Shown here piece by piece: positions 56,341 through 64,000 of a DNA stretch of 64,000 nucleotides (within the stretch, counting starts at the first letter, position 1; each line of letters opens with the position of its first letter). The notes beneath the pieces are model-generated. The model was not told the origin of the DNA, made no database searches, and was given only the letters and a program-made list of their open reading frames with translations. A program made the position numbers and the translations under genes. The stretch is from Chloranthus sessilifolius (taxonomy: Eukaryota; Streptophyta; Magnoliopsida; Chloranthales; Chloranthaceae), in the NCBI GenBank assembly GCA_021018995.1, contig CM037592.1, positions 77,503,301 through 77,567,300 on the forward strand, given 5' to 3'.

Positions 56341-56480
56341 TGGACGTGATGAAAACCCGAAAGGGCGCTACGGGTAAAACAACGAGTTTATGTGAATCAG
56401 GTGAAAACTCGAAAGGGCGCTTGGGGTAAGAGAGCTAAACCCATGGACGTGGTGAAAACCCGAAAGGGCACCATGAGTAA
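56341..56480 (+). repeat. Three copies of the GAAA stem-loop motif (element B)
   Basis: Copies at 56341-56377, 56393-56430 and 56444-56480 correspond one to one with 9568-9707 of A. In the second copy TCAGG faces CTTGG and in the third CGTGG faces CCATG; both pair if G-U is allowed. The CCCGAAAGGG core is kept in two of three copies; the middle one has CTCGAAAGGG. Confidence 0.7.
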
Positions 56481-57209
56481 AAAGAGGGGAGATAAATATA
56501 AAAAAAATAAGAGAAAAAATTTGAAAAAGAAAAGGTTGGAACGATTGATTAAATGTTTAAGGAGCCCTCTTGGTTACTCTCCATGATCCCTTTTTAGGGG
56601 CCGCTCATGCTAGTTCGAATCGGGTCCCGACCAGAATTGTCTTTGTGAAATCGCATCGCCAAACGTATGACCAGAGGTAAGGAGAAAGGTTTAACTCAAT
56701 CCAAAGGGATCAATGTTTCAGCCTTGGTAAAATTCGAAAACTCACTCAGGTCTGATTGCATGAAAGAGCTCGACTATGCTCAAAATGGGACCCGCTACTC
56801 CGTTTCACTATCAAGGCATTAAAAAAAAAAAAAAGAAGAAAAGCCAAAAACAAAAAATAAAAAAAAATCTAAACACCAAAAAATGTGTATATATTTCTAC
56901 TCATTTTCATGTACATATTTCCAGCATCATATTTCAATCTCAAAAATGAAGAAAAATAATAAAAAATCTCTAAAAACAAAAATCCAAAAAAATATCTTGA
57001 AAATGAAAAAGTGTAGGTAGAAATCTACTTTTTCTTTTGTTGTTTAAGATGCATTTTCTTTATATGTATAAACAAAAAAGGGATTGACGTTGTCTCGAGA
57101 ATGTGCAGGAACATCACATGGTCAAAAGCCTCGAAGTGGGCAACTTCTCAGAGATGGACAAATCAGATAAAGCATCTCACAACCGACGTCAGGTCTAACA
57201 CAAAAAAAA
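56481..57209 (+). other. Non-coding region and deletion junction (element B)
   Basis: Matches A up to about 56815 (poly-A run), then a stretch of A-rich DNA with a hairpin-like GTAGAAATCTAC at about 57018, ending near ATGTGCAGGAACATCAC, which resembles TGTGTGCAGGAAGGAG at 10350 in A. The antisense genes of A would lie between here and about 57210, so B has lost or never had them. Confidence 0.5.
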
Positions 57210-57960
57210 AATGATGAATGAAAATAATTTTGAAAAGGAAAAAAATCTATGTTTTCATGTCTAAGCACAGTTACGCACATGCGTGTTCTGATGCGGTAAA
57301 ATGTCAATATTTTACCGGCAACGCAACTGTGCAAAATTAATGTCTTAGGTCTAAGGTTCACCTTAGATCCATGGATCCTATTTCAAAATAGGAGCGACGG
57401 TGTCAATTTCGGTCAAACAGTCAATGCTTGGATCAGATTGATTCCATCGCTAAATCTTCACCCTGATCGTTCCATATTTTGGTTTCAGGTGAACTTGAGC
57501 ACGTTGGATTCAGTTTTGTCGCAAACTATTACTGAGGCACGGGCTCTTGGAATGCGTTGTCTGGGCGTGCGCCTCCCGGGGTTCGAGGTCTAGATAATGC
57601 TTATTTTAAAAAAAAATGAAAAAAAGCAATCTTAAAAAAAAAAAAAAAAAAGAGAAAAAGAATAAATCTGTGCTTCCTCACAGAGTTACGCACATGCATG
57701 TTCTGATGCGGTAAAATGTTGATATTTTATCAGCAACACTACTGTGCTATAATAACGTCCTAAGTCTAAGGCACGCCTTGGATTCTGGATCCTACTTCAA
57801 CGAAAGAGCAACGGTGCCAGTCCCGGTCAAACAGTCAATGTTTCGATTGAGTCGACTCTACTGCTAAATCTTTACGATGAGCACTCTGTTCATATGAACT
57901 TAAGTGTCTTAAAGCTTCAAATTCTCCATTGGAAAAGGTCAATCGTTGGTTGAAACCAAC
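57210..57960 (+). repeat. Tandem duplication of a hairpin-containing block (element B)
   Basis: Two copies of about 390-420 bp begin near 57240 and 57660. Each has TTACGCACATGC, then GGTAAAATG facing ATATTTTACC (or ATTTTATC), an outer GCACAGTT facing AACTGTGC in the first copy, then GATCCTA and GGTCAAACAGTCAATG. Element A has one copy (from about 19970). Downstream of the first copy TCCTATTT faces AATAGGA. Confidence 0.65.
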
Positions 57961-58958
57961 CTATTAAGAATGAGATTACATATCAATCAAACTATGTGCA
58001 ACCATGCATTCAGAAAGGTTCATTTCCCTTTTATTTTCTGCAGGCTTAAAACTTGTATGGGTAGCAGTATCCCTATAAAGTGTACGCCATGCATCTGGGT
58101 ATCCGTATGATGGTCGCTTTTCCTCGTAAATTATACTCGGGCGGGTCCGAGTCGGGGCTTCCATCGCCTTTGTTGTTGCATATTGCCCCTGATGGGTGCA
58201 TGATTATGCATAGTTAATTAATGATTATGATCATTATTAACAGAGACCAGGATTGGATGTCCCCCTTTTGGGAGTTGCCCAATGTTTGGCTGGATCTTCT
58301 CAAGGAAGTCGAAACTGAATACTCTAGGTCATGCTGAGCTGAGGCATGCTTTCAAAAAAATGACACGTACTCCCAAAAAGTGTTGTGACATCTATTCACT
58401 TCGCTCGGTTGTCATGCTAAATAAACTTTGGGATCGATGGGTTTGCCCAAAGATCTCAAACCCTGCTTTCAGCAGGGGCACCCGCGAATAATCCAATGAG
58501 GTCATCAAATGCCTTGTAGGATTAGACGTAAACTGTGGAGCCTTGCGTATGTTTACTTCACACCTATCTTTGAATGTGGGTCGATCACCCCTCTTACTTA
58601 CGAAGCTGTTGCATTTAGAATGAATCTCGAACATCAATCACCTTCAAATCATCTCGAGAAGCGAACATTTTTCTTGACTAACGAGCTTTCGCAACTTGAG
58701 AGGCGAACATTTTTCCCAGCTATTAGGCTTTCGCAACTCATTCCACCTCGGTTCTGCCCAGTAATGTCGCTCAGTGCTTGGGAACCGATTATCTCGAGAA
58801 ACGAATGATTAGCCTGGCACCCTAGGGCTTTCGTTTTCTCACCGTGTTACTCACCTGATGTTTGAAGTTCGCTCTGAATGTAATGGACCCGTCAGTAATG
58901 CCTTGGGCCTCTTCGGATGTCTCTTTTCTTTGGCATACGATCATTAGTGATCGGATAT
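57961..58958 (+). other. 3' non-coding region of element B before the polypurine tract
   Basis: Aligns with 20280-21207 of A. It includes a 46-bp tandem duplication at about 58661-58740 (GAACATTTTTC and GCTTTCGCAACT, each twice) absent from A. No gene. Confidence 0.55.
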
Positions 58959-58972
58959 CAAAGAGGGGCATC
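58959..58972 (+). promoter_or_regulatory. Polypurine tract of element B
   Basis: CAAAGAGGGGCATC directly before the TG of the 3' LTR, identical to that of A at 21209-21222. Confidence 0.75.
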
Positions 58973-60561
58973 TGTAGACACCCAAATTTTGCCCAAGGCC
59001 TGATCGAAACACATTTCAAGAGAGGCACATTTTTGAGCTTTTGATGGCATATATGGAACCCTTAGGAATCACCTCAGACCCTTAGGAATCACCGTAGATC
59101 CCTTAGGAACCTATCCCGAACCTTTAGAAACCAATCCCTCCCCTCAGAACCCATTTCAAACCCTAAACCTAACCTTACCAGGCTCTAGATGAAGAGTGGT
59201 GCACCGAAACTAGCTACGGCACTCTACTGCAATCGAGTCTCATACCATTGAGGAGTAGAGGTCGTCAGCTTTCCAACGATCCAATAATTTCCCCAATCGG
59301 AGGTATACATCAAAAGATGTGACAAACCGAATCCGGGGGGCAGAAAGTTAAAATCATGTGGGCCCCCTTAGGGACTTGGCACAACTAATAGTTGCGCCAG
59401 TAATAAACTTTGCCTGGCGTAACTAATAGTTGCGCTAGGCCAATTCTCCCTCATTTTAAGCTTGGCACAACTAATAGTTGTGCCAGATTCAAAAGTGGGC
59501 CCCATCCTCGCGAGCTGACTTTCAGGCATTGTTCATTACTATTTTACTGTGCATTTACCTAGCGCAACTAATAGTTGCACCAGGCATATGAACAGTAACT
59601 ATTGAATTTTACCTCGAATTTCATGATTGGGGTTTAACTTGTAGACCACCTTGACCTTTGGGGTGTATTTTGCTAGTTCTGTTGCACCCATTCACTACCT
59701 ACTTGCAATCCCTTAGGTGGCTTAAGGCCTCACCCCATCATCCACCATTGGAGGACCTTCTCACACATTTCAAGGCTCTAAAAATCATAAGAATCCTTAG
59801 ATGTGAGATTACCTAATTGCTAAATCTATTTAGCTCTTAAGTGGTCTCCTAATCCACTCATCTCCTATAAATAGTGCCCTCCACCCTTGGTTTAGGGGTT
59901 GAGAATTTCTACCAAAGAGAGAAAGAGCTTAAAGTGAGAAGATTTTTCTCCCTGTGGTGCACACCCCCCATACAAAAACCAGAATTTCAAAACCTCTTCC
60001 CACCCTTAGCATTTCATAAAAAACCCTTAGGTTAGGTGTGTGACCCCCTTGCCTTCCTTTCCTACCTATTAGCTTCAAGCCTTAAGAGCTAGAACCCCAT
60101 TTTCCCCCATACAAAGCCTTCAAGAGCTCATCAAAGCAAGCCACGCAAGGCTCTCCTACGGTGCTACAAGGGCTCGAGGGCTCCGGCTCTCCCCTTGCTT
60201 CTCTTATCTCCTTTTGCTCTCCCTACCCTCTCATTTTGTGTCGTTACGCCGCCGAATTTTCTGTAGGAACGAAGGGGCACAAATAGGATTGGAGGCCCAT
60301 TTGGGCAAGAGGGAATCATTTCCTTTTCTTTTACTTAATTTTAATTTTGGCCATTAGTAGAGACCGCGTTAAGTGGGTTGATCGGGTGCCTAACACCTTC
60401 CCGATCGATAACCGAAGCCCCTACCCAAGAGCCTTTGGTGTGGACCGGATTCAGAGTCATATTTTTAACACTTCGGTGCTCATAAAAATGAACTAGGTAT
60501 CCCGGGACTCCAAAAGCTCTAGGAATCGCGACGGGATCATCTCGATTCCCACGATTGCACA
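58973..60561 (+). repeat. 3' LTR of element B
   Basis: TGTAGACACCC to GATTGCACA, 1589 bp. TATA box TATAAATAG at 59866-59874. Relative to the 5' LTR it lacks about 38 bp near 60522 (the GGTGGCGACTC to GCATCGTC block), leaving CTCTAGGAATCGCGACGG. The remaining differences are mainly transitions. Confidence 0.85.
59376..59584 (+). promoter_or_regulatory. Palindrome cluster in U3 of the 3' LTR of B
   Basis: Copies near 59376, 59413, 59462 and 59559 at the same intervals as in the 5' LTR. Arm changes (GGCACAAC, GGCGTAAC, TTGCACC) are again mostly at CG dinucleotides. Confidence 0.65.
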
Positions 60562-62526
60562 TGGCCCTAAAGGAATGTACTCATATCTGAGTGAACTTTG
60601 GGTATGGAGGCGGGCTCGGCGGGGCGATTCGAGTGATCAGGGCTGAGGGGTGTAGGGAGGAGGAAGTTCTTGCCGGTGTGGCAAAAGCAGTAGAAGAATG
60701 CGAGTGATTAAGGTAGATGGCCGGAAGGAATGTTGACCAAGGAGATCCATGATAGTGACCTGGGCCGATGTTGCTTGGTTGTGGTCGGGCATAGGGTTGT
60801 TTATGATCCCTAAATTCTGTTGGGGTTGGTTATTATTAGGGTTGGCATTTCTAAGCACTTCCCAATCAATTTAGTTTTGGTCATTCATATCATAGATCAC
60901 ATCCCTAAGGACCCAATAGTCTTCTGAATCGTGTCCTTCATATCGATGGAAGGCACAATATTTACTATAGTCTAGATTCGCAGGCCATGGGCGAGGCTTC
61001 TCCTGTGAGAATTGGTGAAGATTCTGAGTGTTAAGAAGATAGAAAATATTAGGAATCATATCCGGTAAAGGAGGAGAGTGCTCCCACTTTGGCTGGTAAG
61101 GGCCTCAGGTTGGGCTAAATTTTTACGGTGGGGGTACGTTATTATAGTTCAACGCGTGAGCCGGTCGGTTCTATGTTGAGTTATTATTCTAATAGGTGTT
61201 AGGGTATTGGTTTCTATTTTAATATTGGCCTTGATTTTGGTTGGTATATCATTGTTGGTTTTGGTTATGTCTAAAATTTTGCGATTGGAAGTTTCCATTA
61301 TTAGAGTTTTGCCCTTAGTTACCGACGATGTCAACTTGCTCAGTTCCTAAGGCTTTCTTATTATTTTTCAATTTTGATTCGTTGGAAGAGCCTATTCTTG
61401 ACGTGACTATGGATAACGCGAGATCTTTGCCTTTAATGTGTCGCGCTAGTCGGGATGCCCGAGAGTAGAGTGCAGCGAATTCAGGGCAATCACTTATGAC
61501 GAGTGTGCTCTTTAAAGGTTCCCTAGTGTTGTCGATAATAATATCAATCGAGTCTTTCTCTTTCATTGAAGTGTCGGTCCCAGCAGTAAGTTTTCTCCAT
61601 CTGGCGACGAAGTCAGTGAATTCTTCCTCAGGTCCTTGCTTGGCTGCCATTAGATCGCTGAGACTAACTGTCTCTTGGATCAAGTATTTGTATTGGTCTA
61701 GGAATTGACCGACTAATTAGTCAAAGGTTTCTATATTATAAAGCGGGAGTCCCGCAAACCAATCTAAAGCTTCTCCTTCTAACGAATGTTGGAAATAGTG
61801 AATGAGAAGTCTTTGATTATCACGTATGGGTCGGCAATCATTACAAAACAGGGCCAAGTGATGGTTTGGATTTTCGGTGTCGCTATATTTAGTAAACTTT
61901 GGTGGCTTAAATCCTATTGGTAAATTAAACTCAATGTCTCGACAAAATTTGTCGAATCTGAACGAGTGATCGGGGCGCTCTCTCTTGGCCATGTACTCAT
62001 CGAGCATTTTAGGGAGATCTTTGATTTTGATGGTGCGGTCTTTTGGAGAAGCTCGTGAGCAAACCTTCTCTAGAGGGTCATCGTTGAATAATGTGTGGGC
62101 AGATTGTCTCAGTGAGGTGGCGCAGGCTGATATTGTGCTCGGGGTGGGCGGTGGCCTCTCTTGTCGCTCTTGTTCTTCTGAAAATTGTCGTGATGTAATG
62201 GTTTCGTATGCGGCGGCTAACCCTCGAAGCAATTCTTCGGAGTCGTCATCTCCTCTTTGTAAAATTTGGATACTGAGTTCTACGATTTATTGGGCGGTAA
62301 GGTTCTGTCCGATGCCACCATCTCTCCCATCATGATTGTTTTCGGTGTATGGGGTAGAGAAGGGGTTCTCTTGTTCACCGTCCATATTAATCTCAGGTTG
62401 TCGTGGGCTAGAATTATGGAACAATTCTTCTCCATACATGGGGTTGTCATGATATCCCCATAGCTGTGGGTCTCCTAAACTTACTCTTCGTATACCAGAC
62501 ATTTCGAGTCTTTGGCAAAGACTCAT
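60562..62526 (-). pseudogene. gag: Gag of element C
   Basis: From the ATG at 62526 on the - strand (MSLCQRLEMSGIRRVSLGD) the frame stops at 62287 and resumes. Capsid-like blocks: GFKPPKFTKYSDTENPNHHL, CNDCRPIRDNQRLLIHYFQ, SLEGEALDWFAGLPLYNIET and FTDFVARWRKL, typical of the retrotransposon gag domain. An Asn/Gln-rich stretch (61310-61150) precedes a decayed zinc knuckle CAFHRYEGHDSEDY (last Cys is Tyr). The gag is cut by insertion B at 60561, with linker sequence continuing at 44010. Confidence 0.8.
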
Positions 62527-62612
62527 ATATATAAAAGAGAATCTAAGATGGAAAGGAGAAAAAAGGGAAATAGGCTGAAAACTAATTATCTAAAAACAAA
62601 GTCTACGAAAAA

Positions 62613-62630
62613 GTCCCATCACGATCGCCA
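62613..62630 (-). promoter_or_regulatory. Primer binding site of element C
   Basis: On the - strand TGGCGATCGTGATGGGAC lies three bases after the LTR end (...GCACCAACA). It starts TGGCGA like the site of element B and differs in the rest, so the primer may be a different tRNA or the site has decayed. Confidence 0.6.
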
Positions 62631-62633
62631 GTC

Positions 62634-64000
62634 TGTTGGTGCACACTTTTTATAGGTTCCTCTCGGTTCCCATTGAATCAGTGGCTTCCAATTCTGTCTT
62701 GATGGACTCTAGCGATGCGGCGTTTGGAATAATTAAAGTGAAAAAAATAATGACAGGTGTTTTCTAAGAGGATCCCTAGTTTATTGTGATCGCTAACTGC
62801 AGATATTTATCAACGCTGCAACACGTCAATGATCACGCTTAAGAGCAGGTGTGGGTTGCTTTTATACTGAATCGTCCGCCTGCGAACGTCAGCAGCGCTC
62901 TGTTTCTTTAGATTAGATGGTTAAATTTCCTTTTTATTCCCCTTTATAGTTATGATTCTGGTCAATTTAAACTTCCCTGATTTTGTTATGAATTTAGTTA
63001 TATAGGTTTGTTTCAATCCGGTTAAGAGTCCAGTTAATGTTGATTTCCCAATTCTATTAGAGGTCTAATATTTATTAGTTTCTCAATACTACTAGAAGTC
63101 CAATTAGTTTCAGTCTCCTATCGATACTTGGAGTGCAATGTGTATTAATTCCAATAGAACTCTAATTAAATCAAGCATGCTAATTATACTGAGGTTCTAA
63201 AAAATGCAAGTATAGTTGTATCGAAATTCTAAACAAATCAATTATGACAGTCTTACTAGAATTCTAATTGAAATAGAATACTAATTTTACTGAAACTCTA
63301 ATTCAAGCAAATAAATTAATTTAATTAAAATCTAATTAAAACAAATAAACTGATTTTTGTGTGAATCTAATTGAACTAAATGAATTGATTTTTTTAAAAT
63401 TCTAATTAAAGCAATGAATTAACTATACTAAAAATCTAATTAAAGCAATGAAATTGATCATACTAAATTCTAATGAGAGCAAGAAATTAATAAATTAAAT
63501 TCTGATTTAAAGCAACGAAATTAATCATACTAAATTCTGATTTAAAGGGATTAATCAGTCATACTAAGGTTTAATGCACTTAATTAATTAAATATGCTGG
63601 AATAAAATAAACTTATTAATTAATTATGCTAAAAGGATGAAACAAAAGCAATTAATTAATCCTAAAATTCTTTTAAAAAGGGGGTTTTGGGCCCGTTATG
63701 CTAAGGAGGATTGGCCTCATTCCCGAGTACCCTCCGTAAGCTCCCTTGGGAAAATCGGGTGGCTAAGATTGAAGATAAATTGATTTTAGACTATGAGATA
63801 ATATTTTTAGGCTTTTCAGAGTTGATTTCGAAATAATAATTATGAGTTAAATTATAAAATTAGGATTATAGAAACTGAAATTATATTTAGGGTTTTTGGA
63901 GATATTAAAATAAGAATTAAAATTAAAATTAAAATTCCTAGGATTGAATTCGGGTCCGAAATCAGAAAATCAGACCGTATGATTAAGGACTGATTATGAA
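62634..64000 (-). repeat. 5' LTR of element C (runs off the window)
   Basis: Read on the - strand it ends GTGCACCAACA at 62634. A TATA box TATAAAAG lies at about 62868-62861, giving about 200 bp of R-U5. Upstream of it are AGCGCT and GAACGTCAGC-like words, and further out (63240-63600) a very A/T-rich stretch with many copies of CTAATTAAAGCAATGAAATT-like words. The left end of the LTR is beyond 64000. No ORF. Confidence 0.6.

Larger units (their letters stand above)
44011..60561 (+). mobile_element. Element B: complete Tat/Ogre-like Ty3/gypsy retrotransposon nested in C
   Basis: Both LTRs, primer binding site, leader, gag-pol in full order and polypurine tract are present over 16.55 kb. It is a close relative of A but its post-pol region is about 9 kb shorter and has no antisense genes. 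The two LTRs differ at about 26 of the first 360 aligned bases by my hand count (about 7 percent, mostly transitions), so the insertion is not recent. Flanking pentamers TAGCA (44006-44010) and TGGCC (60562-60566) match at only three of five bases, so a target duplication is not confirmed. Confidence 0.85.
22858..64000 (-). mobile_element. Element C: older Tat/Ogre-like Ty3/gypsy element on the - strand, interrupted by B and D
   Basis: From right to left: 5' LTR (partial), PBS, gag, [insertion B], linker, protease, RT, RNase H, second RNase H, integrase [insertion D], 3' non-coding region, then the antisense PMD gene and remnants of two more antisense units. Removing B and D rejoins the gag-protease linker and the integrase core. 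The same order of sense gag-pol followed by antisense PMD is seen in A. The 3' LTR of C is not in the window; its left end is cut by, or lies beyond, element A. Confidence 0.7.

Noticed and set aside
1-60561. A and B as a segmental duplication of host DNA
   Set aside because: Each has its own LTR, polypurine tract and pol, and the similarity stops at the LTR ends. Independent retrotransposon copies explain it.
44006-60566. A perfect target duplication for element B
   Set aside because: Flanks are TAGCA and TGGCC, three of five identical. Mutation is possible, but I do not claim it.

Overview
The window is plant repeat DNA: nested, decayed LTR retrotransposons, with no host gene, rRNA or tRNA that I can recognise. 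Gag-pol domain order, an extra RNase H between the reverse transcriptase-RNase H and the integrase, a pol intron, and antisense genes of plant-only families point to an angiosperm with large Tat/Ogre-like Ty3/gypsy elements. I cannot name the species.

Layout. (1) 1-22857: element A on the + strand, 5' part outside the window: proline-rich leader ORF, gag, protease, G-patch-like linker, intron, RT, RNase H, second RNase H, integrase (to 8944), triplicated RNA-hairpin motif (9568-9707). Then come two antisense genes: a DUF7745-like gene (11864-10365) and a multi-exon plant mobile domain (PMD) gene (15004-12540). A probable separate insertion E (about 15760-19020) sits in the 5' intron of the PMD gene. 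A ends with a polypurine tract and 3' LTR (21223-22857). (2) 22858-64000: element C, a more diverged member of the same lineage on the - strand. Its 5' LTR starts at the right edge (62634 onward), followed leftward by PBS, gag (62526-60562), protease, RT, RNases H and integrase (to about 33284), then on the + strand (antisense to C) an intron-containing PMD gene (27651-31507) and remnants of two more transcription units (24750-26500). (3) Element B (44011-60561, + strand, complete, about 16.5 kb) is inserted between gag and protease of C. It is a close relative of A but lacks the antisense genes. (4) Element D (34010-38033) is a non-coding LTR-type element inserted in the integrase of C, with a 5-bp target duplication.

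How it fits together. Gag-pol runs one way from the LTR promoter; the extra genes run the opposite way from promoters of their own. In family A/B, clusters of a 25-bp palindrome (arm CTGGCGCAACTA, central A or T, arm TAGTTGCGCCAG), mostly at about 48-bp pitch, occur in all three LTRs, in the leader of B, and upstream of TATA-like boxes of both antisense genes of A. Element C has its own, different inverted-repeat clusters ahead of its antisense TATA boxes. This suggests (inference) that a sequence-specific, probably dimeric protein, possibly encoded by the element, controls both directions of transcription. All genes carry stops or frameshifts, many explained by C-to-T or G-to-A change, as in old methylated plant transposons.
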